Source of the DNA: a virus
Reading direction: 5' to 3' (one strand)
DNA: 31,307 nucleotides
IMG/VR virus record: IMGVR_UViG_3300030061_002495
Span: 1-31,307 of that record
Positions 21,866 to 31,307 of the stretch are shown here, in pieces. How positions within the stretch are numbered: position 1 is the first letter of the stretch; each line of letters begins with the position of its first letter. The translations under genes and the position numbers were made by a program. The notes under the pieces were generated by a model, which saw only the letters and a list, made by a program, of their open reading frames with translations, had not been told where the DNA came from and ran no database searches.

Positions 21866-24616
21866 TTATTCGTTTATAACTTCTTGACCCGCTTCAAATA
21901 CTTGTTGTGCTTGATCAAGTATTGCTGCAAAAGCAGCTTGTGCTTCTTGGCTTTGGGGCCCTTCTCCTCTTACCGCCCGATTATATGCTAACGTTAATTG
22001 GTTTGTTGGTGAAAGTAGTATAGCTGACACTTGGTCAGAGTAATCAGCCATTCTATTTGTTTGCCCTGCGTAAATGTTATTAGCTCGGAGATAAACTTGG
22101 GTTGCTTCAACCCCCAATTGTGCGGGAGTTTTTTCTCCTCCCCTATTAGCTGCTATGTAGCGGTCAATAAAACGACTTTGGTCAGTTTGATTTTGAGCAT
22201 CAATAGCATCTGCTCTGTTTTGTGCTTCGATAAGTGCTAACGCTTCTATTTGCTCTAATTGGTCACGATCCTGAGCCTGTTGCATAATACCCGCTGCTTC
22301 ATACCCTTTACTTCTACCAGCACCCCCACCTAACGTCTGAAGCAAATCAAAGAAAGCTTCGGTGCCGCTTTGTGGTTGTGTAAGTTGACTATACTGTTCT
22401 TGTATAGACATAGGACGTTGCGCAGTCAAATTATTGTCATCAGTGCCAATAACTTCATACCTACCTGACCCAGTATTTACACCATCTCTGCCCTCTTCTG
22501 CGGCAATAATTTCTTCTTGGGTTCTAAATTTAGCATCCGAACCCGGAGCGCCTTTAGCCCCACTTTCCATTTGTTGCTCAATAATTTCGTCTACTACATT
22601 ATTACCGTTCTGATCTTCCTCTACTATCTCTTCAGTTCCGTATTGGTAAAGATTAGGAGAAACCTGGCCTTCCTCTACTATATCTTCAGTTCCGTATTGG
22701 TAAAGATTAGGGGCTGTTTGATTTCTTTCGGAAGTAACATTGCTTTGTAGTTGTTCATCTAATGCCGCAATATCCTCAGTACTTAAAGAGGGGTTTGCTT
22801 CGGCTAAAGCGCTTCTTCTTTCAACTGTTTCTGCACCTTTTTGCCGCATACTTCTTACTGTGTCACTAATGTTTCCCGGTGATAACACGCTAAATGGGTT
22901 GTATTCATTTGGCACATTTGCGTCCCTAAGCATGTCCCCTGGGCCGTACACCATTCCATAATCTCCTTTGTTAGGAGGAACGTAGCTAGATACTTCTTCT
23001 GACTCAGCAGGTCCCATTGCATTTCCAAGCAATTCTAAAAAAGAATCTCTTCTACCTTGTGCCGCATTAAGCAAATTTATTTCTGCTTCAGCATCTGCAT
23101 CAACACCAACGGGAGCCATTGTTGGCGTAGCTACCATCTGTTGAGCCAAGGTGTTCAAGCCAGCACCACCAGTTAAATCTCTATAGGCGCTTCCAATTTC
23201 ATCTGCGTAGTTTACTGGTTCAGCTTCTGAGGATTCCATACCCTTATTAATTAGGTCAAAGAACGCATCCCTTCTACCTTGCGCTGCATCAAGCAAATTC
23301 ATTTCTGCTTCAGCAGCAGCTTGCTGTTCTGCATCGTAGCTTTCAGCTAGTTCTGGCAACAACATGCGCAACTCTCTGTCTGGTGCGCCAAGCGGAACCC
23401 CTTCCTCGCGTAAAGCCCTTCTCCTAATAGCCGCTTCTTCTCCAGGCGATACTCTTTCTCCAGAGCTAGTTGCGCCCACTATATTTTCCAAAGCATTCGT
23501 AATTCCATCCATAGAAAAACTTGTGTCGCCTCGTTCAGCTTCTTGGTTTAAAGTTCTCCTAGCAATAAGATCTCTAGCTGAATCAGCAGCTGACATAGCT
23601 AAGTCTTTAACACTGTTAGTCTCAGCATTACGCAACACTTTGTCTACGTATGGTCTAGTTTCGCCTGGTCTTGGAAGCACATCGTAATTTTTTCCAGCTT
23701 CTAGAAAGTTATCTGCGTTACCGTATCCCGCATTGTATGCCACTAGAGCAGTCTCTACATCCCCGTCATATCGAGATATCATGGCGCTTAAATATTCCTC
23801 ACCAAAAGCTCGATTTTGCTCTGGATCAAAAGGATCTTCTAGAGGCGTAACGCCAAAGCCTGGTTGCCTACCAGTTTTCGGCATTACTTGGGTAAGTCCT
23901 TGAGCACCTACGCGACTAACCGCATTAGGATTTCCACCACTTTCTGCATCTATCAAACTATCCATCAATGCTTTTGAAACATAACTACCATCTGGACCAG
24001 CGAAGCCAACTATCCCCCCAGAAGCCATTTCTTCACTGATGTCTAGGGAACCACTTTGTGTCTGAAGTACGTCTTGTATAAATTCAACAGGGAAACCTGA
24101 CATGAAGTTAGCTTTCTCCATTTCAAACTGTTCCCTAGCTTGAGGAGACACGTTGCCTTCAATATTCCTAAAACGTTGTTGCCCTTCAAGAAATCTCATT
24201 ACTACATCACTGCCATACTTTTGCATTAACTTAGGTATGGGTTGGTTATTACCCACGGGCATACCACCATCCGCAAAAGAAACAATCCCACCACCGGCCA
24301 TCATCATGTTAGGGGCGGGCAAACCGGCTACTCCTGGCTGCATAGGCATGGGTTGAGGAGGCATCTGTTGAGCCATTTGCTGGGCTCCAGGCATTAATCT
24401 TTCAGCCAAACCTTGTTCTAACTGCCCCACTACTTGTGGAGGCTGTGGTTGCTCCATTGCCATGTCCCGCTCACGAGCAGCCGCATTAACAATGTTAGTT
24501 GCTTCTTGCAACGCTAAAGCATACTTTAACTGTGGGTTAACAGACTGCATCTGAGTAAGTGCAGGTACACCTAGTTCAGTTAGTTCTTCTATTTCTTGAC
24601 CAATACCATACGCCAT
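21866..24616 (-). CDS. Internal virion protein with SLT lytic transglycosylase domain, 916 aa
   Basis: Residues ~215-330 form a Slt-type lytic transglycosylase domain: LIDAESGGNPNAVS with catalytic Glu225, GAQGLTQVMP, then ALVAYNAGYGN, and RPYVDKVL. Such domains in podovirus ejection proteins open the peptidoglycan for DNA entry. The N-terminus is Gln/Met/Pro-rich (MPPQPMPMQPG). Two Gly motifs, GGGIVSFADGG and SGGIVGFAGPDG, precede the enzyme domain. The C-terminal two thirds are Gln/Glu/Ala-rich helices with internal duplications (NLYQYGTE twice; AAQGRRD twice). AGAGG lies before the ATG. It stands just upstream of the giant ejection protein in the same operon. Confidence 0.88.
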   Translation of the reverse strand: MAYGIGQEIEELTELGVPALTQMQSVNPQLKYALALQEATNIVNAAARERDMAMEQPQPPQVVGQLEQGLAERLMPGAQQMAQQMPPQPMPMQPGVAGLPAPNMMMAGGGIVSFADGGMPVGNNQPIPKLMQKYGSDVVMRFLEGQQRFRNIEGNVSPQAREQFEMEKANFMSGFPVEFIQDVLQTQSGSLDISEEMASGGIVGFAGPDGSYVSKALMDSLIDAESGGNPNAVSRVGAQGLTQVMPKTGRQPGFGVTPLEDPFDPEQNRAFGEEYLSAMISRYDGDVETALVAYNAGYGNADNFLEAGKNYDVLPRPGETRPYVDKVLRNAETNSVKDLAMSAADSARDLIARRTLNQEAERGDTSFSMDGITNALENIVGATSSGERVSPGEEAAIRRRALREEGVPLGAPDRELRMLLPELAESYDAEQQAAAEAEMNLLDAAQGRRDAFFDLINKGMESSEAEPVNYADEIGSAYRDLTGGAGLNTLAQQMVATPTMAPVGVDADAEAEINLLNAAQGRRDSFLELLGNAMGPAESEEVSSYVPPNKGDYGMVYGPGDMLRDANVPNEYNPFSVLSPGNISDTVRSMRQKGAETVERRSALAEANPSLSTEDIAALDEQLQSNVTSERNQTAPNLYQYGTEDIVEEGQVSPNLYQYGTEEIVEEDQNGNNVVDEIIEQQMESGAKGAPGSDAKFRTQEEIIAAEEGRDGVNTGSGRYEVIGTDDNNLTAQRPMSIQEQYSQLTQPQSGTEAFFDLLQTLGGGAGRSKGYEAAGIMQQAQDRDQLEQIEALALIEAQNRADAIDAQNQTDQSRFIDRYIAANRGGEKTPAQLGVEATQVYLRANNIYAGQTNRMADYSDQVSAILLSPTNQLTLAYNRAVRGEGPQSQEAQAAFAAILDQAQQVFEAGQEVINE
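22615..22711. repeat. Pair of 43-bp direct repeats, period 54
   Basis: The block 22615-22657 recurs at 22669-22711 with one difference. It encodes two NLYQYGTE-I-VEE units of the SLT ejection protein. The period of 54 bases keeps the frame. Confidence 0.9.
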
Positions 24617-24638
24617 TGCGCCAACCTCTTAATCTTAA

Positions 24639-25541
24639 TTAACTACATTGACCGAATATATTGCGTGTTTGTGGATTACCCGTTGCCGGGTCGGCGGGAC
24701 AAGGAAATGCGGCATTTAAAAATGAGTTAATACCTTCGCCCGCAGTTCCTACTGCACCTATAGTCCCTAATATTTCAGAAAGCCCACTAGGTTCAACATA
24801 ATCTCTTGTTTGTTTTTGTACAGGCAACCCATCAAGCAAAGCTTGTTGGTAGTTAACTTGCTTATACGGAAAATCTCTTTCTTCTTTAAACTGCGCATAA
24901 TCAGCTGCAACACCTTCACTTTCAATACCACGTTGGTTGTCACCAAAATTAAGCATTTGATCTAGTGCTAACAAACCATACCTATTATTGTCTTGTTGAG
25001 CGGTGCGCAACCTATCTTGTTCAGTGTTGAATTGATCTTGGGCTTTATCAAATGCCGTGTTATATCCTGTAGCAGTGATGCCTGAAAGGTTATTTAACAA
25101 ACTACGTTGCGTTTCTGCATCCATAATTGCTTGCCGTGAGCCACCGTATGCACCAGCTCTACTCAACCTAGAAGCATTTTGTCGTTGTTGTATTTGAGCT
25201 TGTCTTTGCGCTTCAGCTAATTGGGGCTCCAACGAAGCTTGAAGGTACGGGTTCATATAGTCAGTAGCAGTAGTACCGGAGGTAAACGATGTGGGAGTGA
25301 AAGCTCCCATCTGTGCAGTAGGCACGGTCAACCCAGCAATACCTTGAAAAGCTTTAGTTTGTAAATCAGATTGCCCCGCAGTTAAATCTCCTGTGTATTG
25401 GGTATAAGGCAAATCCGCGAGGGCCTTACCTTTTGCAAGCATGTCCGTTACATAAGGTGCAGCCCACGAAGACAAAGTTTCTTCAGTACCTGCTACCTGA
25501 CCAACTGGATCTCCAGCTACCAATGATGATGGTGTTGTCAT
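24639..25541 (-). CDS. Probable internal virion/ejection protein, 300 aa
   Basis: Not assignable to a named family. It has a Gln/Arg/Ala-rich helical core (EPQLAEAQRQAQIQQRQNAS, then RLSRAGAYGGSRQAIMD), which I associate with marine podovirus-type internal virion proteins, flanked by Thr/Ser/Gly-rich segments and ending with a Cys-Pro-containing tail (FPCPADP, then FGQCS). GAGGAAA before the ATG is a strong ribosome-binding site. It lies between two other internal-protein genes, and the 22-base gap to the SLT gene contains only that gene's Shine-Dalgarno. DNA ejection or capsid-internal role is inferred. Confidence 0.7.
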   Translation of the reverse strand: MTTPSSLVAGDPVGQVAGTEETLSSWAAPYVTDMLAKGKALADLPYTQYTGDLTAGQSDLQTKAFQGIAGLTVPTAQMGAFTPTSFTSGTTATDYMNPYLQASLEPQLAEAQRQAQIQQRQNASRLSRAGAYGGSRQAIMDAETQRSLLNNLSGITATGYNTAFDKAQDQFNTEQDRLRTAQQDNNRYGLLALDQMLNFGDNQRGIESEGVAADYAQFKEERDFPYKQVNYQQALLDGLPVQKQTRDYVEPSGLSEILGTIGAVGTAGEGINSFLNAAFPCPADPATGNPQTRNIFGQCS

Positions 25542-25551
25542 TAATGTTTCC

Positions 25552-26598
25552 TCACGCTAAAAAATTGTTAGGGTTTATTTCTCTACCCTGTTTAGTATTA
25601 CCAGTACGAGCTTTGCGTATTCGGTCCATCATCCCATGCAATTGAGTAGCTCCTGCCTCCGAGTTTCCATTGCCCAAGTGACTTACTACATCAGCCGGTA
25701 TTACAAATTCACCATCACTTAATCGAGCTTCTTGGGTACCATTAATAGAAGCAGGTATTTGATCTGCCATACCATCGGTTGCGCCACCTAAATAGTAGCC
25801 GTTACCACCTAATGAAGCCAAACCACCTCTTTGAAAAGTAGGAGTCTGGGCAGCAAAAAACTCTTGGATTTCTTCTATAGGACGACCAAAATAATTAGAT
25901 ATTTGTTCACTTGTAACTGCCCCATTTTTAAACATTTCAATCACAGCTGAAATTTCTGTGGGCGAGTAGTCGTTATCCCTAGGTATAGAGCTTAACGGAT
26001 TACCATAAGCTCGGTTTTTTGCTGAAGCCAGAGCACTCTTAAGCGTATTTTGTATATTCAAATTGGGAGTAGCATTAAGTTTTTGTTCCGCAGGGGTTTG
26101 AAAATAGGGCTCCATACCAGTTTGTATGGTAGCTAGTGGCGTGGTAGTAGCTTTTGAAAGCCTATAAGGTGAAATAGCATTTTCGTTCATGTACCCAATT
26201 GTTTGATTTATTTGTTGTCGATCCGTGGTATTACTATTCAGTATGCCACTTATATCTTTAGCTAGAGCAGTGTCCGTAACTCGTTGTAAACTAGACAAAC
26301 CTTGTCGAGCTGGGTTGGCCGCATTAGCCGCAGCTAGACTAGCTTGTTGGTTAGTCGCACGAGTGTTAGCGCCTTGTAGCAATGCATCCATTGCAGTGTT
26401 GTAACGCGCTTCATACGCAGCTTGCCCAGGCCCATCATACTTTTCAGTAGTTTCTGTTAGCCTATCTAATTGTGGACCTCGCACAAACTCCATATCGGTA
26501 AAATATCGTTGCCCACCACTACCTGGTCTGCGATCAACATCGTAAGTATTAGGTACAACTGATCGAACACCCCTATAATCAGGTATGGTAATCGCCAT
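25552..26598 (-). CDS. Virion-associated protein with Gly motif and basic C-terminus, 348 aa
   Basis: Unnamed protein of the virion operon. The N-terminal two thirds are helical, Ala/Asn/Gln-rich (MDALLQGANTRATNQQASL). Around residue 215 there is a helix-turn-helix-like patch (VTSEQISNYFGRPIEEIQEF). The C-terminal ~90 residues contain a Gly-rich motif (RGGLASLGGNGYYLGG), then EARLSDGEFVIPADVVSHLG and a basic segment (MDRIRKARTGNTKQG). I believe this C-terminal block recurs in uncultured marine phage proteins, but the role is unknown. TAAGAGGATA before the ATG is a strong ribosome-binding site. Confidence 0.7.
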   Translation of the reverse strand: MAITIPDYRGVRSVVPNTYDVDRRPGSGGQRYFTDMEFVRGPQLDRLTETTEKYDGPGQAAYEARYNTAMDALLQGANTRATNQQASLAAANAANPARQGLSSLQRVTDTALAKDISGILNSNTTDRQQINQTIGYMNENAISPYRLSKATTTPLATIQTGMEPYFQTPAEQKLNATPNLNIQNTLKSALASAKNRAYGNPLSSIPRDNDYSPTEISAVIEMFKNGAVTSEQISNYFGRPIEEIQEFFAAQTPTFQRGGLASLGGNGYYLGGATDGMADQIPASINGTQEARLSDGEFVIPADVVSHLGNGNSEAGATQLHGMMDRIRKARTGNTKQGREINPNNFLA

Positions 26599-26599
26599 A

Positions 26600-28618
<2,019 letters not shown>

Positions 28619-29512
28619 TTATCCGTCTATCAACACGCCTTCAAACGAGGCGCTTATCTGGTTGTTGTTTGTAGTCGCTATGGCGCGACACTCAATGTCT
28701 GTTTTTGCTGGTATAGCTAAAGAATATGCAAACGGTGCTATTGTGGTATTGCTCTCCAACACTTGGATAAACCGTGTTCTAAATGCGTTGGTAGCATTCT
28801 CCCGTGTCTTAAGCTTAACAGTCGCAGAATTAGTGGCCGAAGCTATGGCTGCCGTAAACGCTATCTCATCTATGTACAGGGTCTTGCTCGCCGGTACGGT
28901 GTAGACAGCCATTTGCGTCTGGTTAGAATCACCAAAACTAGCGTACACAGTAGGAGGCACACCCGCTGTAGCCCCAGTTGTACCCACATAAACAGTCCCT
29001 GCACTTCCTCCGTTTGAGCCAGCAGTAAGGACGTAAGCTTTTAATATTCTTAGATATTCTTTAGTAGTAACTACTTGTGTTTGACCGTTCATTGCAATGT
29101 CTTCTTCAATCTGCAAGTAGTTAGCATCCAGACCCTGTACCTTAATGGTACGTACTCCAGTACCTGTGGTGGCTACATCGTTGGTATCGCTGCTAGAGAT
29201 ATACACCTCTCCTGCTGCACCGGGGTAAGTAAAATTTCCACCCTCTGACCACACGGTTTCTTCAGTAATGTCTACATCAGCATTGAAACCAAATTGATAC
29301 AAGGCAGTAGCCCCTGACACTTGGCCTTGGGCAACTCTTAAATTGTAGGGGACTGTATTTGCCACAGCGTTCCTCAATGCGTTGTCTATCTGGTTGAAAT
29401 ATAGACGTAAAATGTTATTAAAACGATCTACATAGCTTCTGTTATATGTCTCTGGGCCAGTGGGTAAAGCTGGCGCAACTACTCGGCTCGTGCTATCTCT
29501 TGAGGTAGGCAT
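28619..29512 (-). CDS. Virion structural protein, 297 aa
   Basis: A Thr/Ala/Gly/Val-rich beta-type protein with few charged residues, typical of phage head or tail structural proteins. The N-terminal part (YVDRFNNILRLYFNQIDNAL) is helical. The rest looks like beta-sandwich repeats (GTVYVGTTGATAG, TLYIDEIAFTAAI). I do not recognise a named family, though similar proteins occur beside nozzle/stabilisation genes in podoviruses. Its ATG overlaps the upstream stop (TAATG on the minus strand), so it is co-translated with the partial gene upstream. Confidence 0.75.
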   Translation of the reverse strand: MPTSRDSTSRVVAPALPTGPETYNRSYVDRFNNILRLYFNQIDNALRNAVANTVPYNLRVAQGQVSGATALYQFGFNADVDITEETVWSEGGNFTYPGAAGEVYISSSDTNDVATTGTGVRTIKVQGLDANYLQIEEDIAMNGQTQVVTTKEYLRILKAYVLTAGSNGGSAGTVYVGTTGATAGVPPTVYASFGDSNQTQMAVYTVPASKTLYIDEIAFTAAIASATNSATVKLKTRENATNAFRTRFIQVLESNTTIAPFAYSLAIPAKTDIECRAIATTNNNQISASFEGVLIDG

Positions 29513-31307
29513 TATCGTCTACCATCAGGACGCATATCTAAGCGCGGAGAACCTAACTGCCAAGCTACCCCCTCTGCTGTAGACTCCATTGTAAATGCAA
29601 TCTGCCTACCTCGTACTCGTAAATACACTTGCCCTGTAAACTGCTCTATTGGCACTGTTGCAGAGCGCGTTACCGTAGCACTTGAATTACCCCCCTCAGA
29701 CAGCGGGTTGTTGTACCCCGACCCTGAGTTAGACATGGGCGATATCGTCATAATTGCTGCGGGATTAGCAGCACTAGAGCCATCAAAAGTCACATCAGGC
29801 AGCATACGGTTAATCAGCACAAAGCTATGCCCATCATCTAAATCAAACTCGGAAGAGGTGATCGATGCTGCAATAGCTGCTGTTACCGCTGTTTGCTTGT
29901 CATCATTGCCTTTTTCGTGGTCTACCAGGTTGTTGCTATAAGTAGCGGCTATGGGCCTATCTCGCAGTCCTGAGTCTAACCAAGCAGTCCTAGCTAGTGT
30001 ACCGTAGTACCACACATTTTCTTGGTAGTTATACACCACATAACGGTCATTAGTAATAACACCAGCAGAGGGATAGAACCACCAGACTTCGTTGAATCCT
30101 TCATTAGTCCCGGCTGCTACTTGGTTAAATTGGTCGGTATTTATGTCATTAAAAACATAACGTTTAACGTTACAAGGTAGCGTCATTACTGTACCGTCAT
30201 ACTTGTAGAACTTATCTTTACCCATCCAGTAAGCAGTACTACCTGCGTATGCAGTAGCGTTTTGACTTGCAATAGATATGTTATCTCCTAGTAATTGAAC
30301 GCTCCACACGGCATCTCCACCTTCATATTGCATAGAATACAAAGCAGCATCTGTCCAAACCAACACCTCTTGTCGCGCTTGCCTGGCAGTTATAATTTCT
30401 GTGCCCCGAGAAAGACGTTGGCTACCAGCAAAATTAGTTGCTGAAGGGGTCCAATTAAACACATCTTCTTGGTCTGACCACCGAATAAGCATAGGGTCTT
30501 GAACTGCTGAACCTAAAGTATTAGCCCCAAAACAAAATACAAAACGATAAATATCTGAAATAGTTACAAAATTTGTAATGCTAGGTACATCAGTAGAAGT
30601 AGGGTAGTTGACAGTATCAATTACTTTACCCCGCACTGTTACACCCGTACTTGCTGCCCAGTAACATAATGGCCCACCACGATAAGCAAATACTAAATCT
30701 TCACCATAGTTTGATTGACTCCAAAGCCTGATAGGGGAAGTAGTTATACCACCGTTACCCCAAGTGCCTTGTCCCCATGTACCTGCACCCCAACCAGTAA
30801 ACGGTACGCCTGTAGCAGAGCCGGTGTTTAGCTGGTACGCACCTACTGTAGAGGCTCCACCGTTGCCTGTATCTCCTGCACTAGCACTGACCGCAGCAGT
30901 TATGGTGTAGGAATCATCGTTAATCACACTGACTATTTCGTACTCAATATTAAGCACAGCCGCTGTTATATTACCGCCCAAACTCACCGCACCTGAATAA
31001 GTAACGAAATCCCCTAATACTGCCCCATGAGCTGTATCCGAAACCGTAAGCGTAGGAGAACCATTAAGGGCAGCAAAGGTTACATCCCCGGCTGCTGTAG
31101 TTAGCCTGATAGGAGTAATGTCGTTATACGCTCCACCACGCTCTATGTAGTATTTAAGGTGCGTTCCTACACTTATCAGGTTTTGTTTACCTAACGTCAC
31201 CCAGTTCCAAAGTGAACGGCACACTCCTAGAAACGTGTTAGCAGAGATGCGTTCCCATCCTCCAATCTTCTCAGGCATACCCTGACGAAACCGCACCTTG
31301 TCAGACT
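29512..31307 (-). CDS. Partial tail nozzle/stabilisation-like structural protein (5' end outside window)
   Basis: The frame stays open to the window edge (upstream codons read Ser-Asp-Lys-Val before RFRQGMPEKIGGW), so the true start lies beyond 31307. About 598 residues are visible. The protein is beta-rich with many Trp/Tyr/Asn strands (IRWSDQEDVFNW, YWMGKDKFYKYDG, VVYNYQENVWYYG) and ends with LRVRGRQIAFTMES. This layout resembles beta-propeller head-tail stabilisation or nozzle proteins such as P22 gp10 and T7 gp12, which close the tail tube. The match is by eye. It begins the visible part of the virion operon; its promoter must lie further right. Confidence 0.65.
   Translation of the reverse strand, partial: SDKVRFRQGMPEKIGGWERISANTFLGVCRSLWNWVTLGKQNLISVGTHLKYYIERGGAYNDITPIRLTTAAGDVTFAALNGSPTLTVSDTAHGAVLGDFVTYSGAVSLGGNITAAVLNIEYEIVSVINDDSYTITAAVSASAGDTGNGGASTVGAYQLNTGSATGVPFTGWGAGTWGQGTWGNGGITTSPIRLWSQSNYGEDLVFAYRGGPLCYWAASTGVTVRGKVIDTVNYPTSTDVPSITNFVTISDIYRFVFCFGANTLGSAVQDPMLIRWSDQEDVFNWTPSATNFAGSQRLSRGTEIITARQARQEVLVWTDAALYSMQYEGGDAVWSVQLLGDNISIASQNATAYAGSTAYWMGKDKFYKYDGTVMTLPCNVKRYVFNDINTDQFNQVAAGTNEGFNEVWWFYPSAGVITNDRYVVYNYQENVWYYGTLARTAWLDSGLRDRPIAATYSNNLVDHEKGNDDKQTAVTAAIAASITSSEFDLDDGHSFVLINRMLPDVTFDGSSAANPAAIMTISPMSNSGSGYNNPLSEGGNSSATVTRSATVPIEQFTGQVYLRVRGRQIAFTMESTAEGVAWQLGSPRLDMRPDGRR

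Overview
The window is most likely part of the genome of a lytic, tailed, podovirus-like phage, probably marine and uncultured. Three things suggest this. It carries a tightly packed phage replication block: family A DNA polymerase, SNF2-type helicase, primase-helicase, SSB-like proteins and several nucleases. It carries large ejection-type virion proteins, one with a lytic transglycosylase domain and one with a zincin motif. No bacterial housekeeping gene is visible. I saw no tRNA, rRNA, CRISPR array, insertion sequence, integrase or attachment site. Terminase, portal, capsid and lysis genes are not seen and would lie outside the window.

Layout. (1) Positions 30-3459, plus strand: a run of about twelve very small genes, many overlapping by ATGA-type junctions. 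Almost all are unrecognised; one looks ASCH/PUA-like and one is a single-pass membrane protein. This looks like an early or host-takeover region. One 188-bp gap (1474-1661) interrupts it. (2) Positions 3463-10699, plus strand: replication and nucleotide-processing block. It holds a VRR-NUC nuclease, a PolA with a 3'-5' exonuclease domain, small unknowns including a zinc ribbon, an SNase-like nuclease, a Cas4/RecB-like nuclease, an HNH nuclease, a GT-A glycosyltransferase and an SNF2-family helicase. (3) Positions 10700-15998, plus strand: a second replication operon behind a candidate sigma70-type promoter with operator-like dyads (about 10702-10729). It encodes a conserved phage protein with a helical N-terminus, a Cys-containing SSB-like protein, a second SSB-like protein with an acidic tail, a small HTH protein, a 963-aa primase-helicase and a small basic protein. 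(4) Positions 31307-15995, minus strand: the virion operon, read right to left. It holds a partial tail nozzle/stabilisation-like protein, a virion structural protein, a Thr-Gly-repeat protein, two probable internal virion proteins, an SLT transglycosylase ejection protein and a 1956-aa ejection protein.

How it works together. The polymerase has Leu at the position equivalent to E. coli Pol I residue 762. It is accompanied by an SNF2 helicase and by a primase-ATPase fusion, with no DnaB/gp4-type helicase in the window, so the fusion protein probably primes and unwinds. SSB-like proteins and the nucleases would serve recombination-dependent replication, fork processing and host DNA breakdown. 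The virion operon is dominated by ejection machinery: cell-wall cleavage (SLT), a possible protease (HEATH motif) and long low-complexity segments. The two transcription units converge head-on at 15995-15998 with interlocking stop codons.

All assignments were made by eye from sequence motifs; no database search was run.
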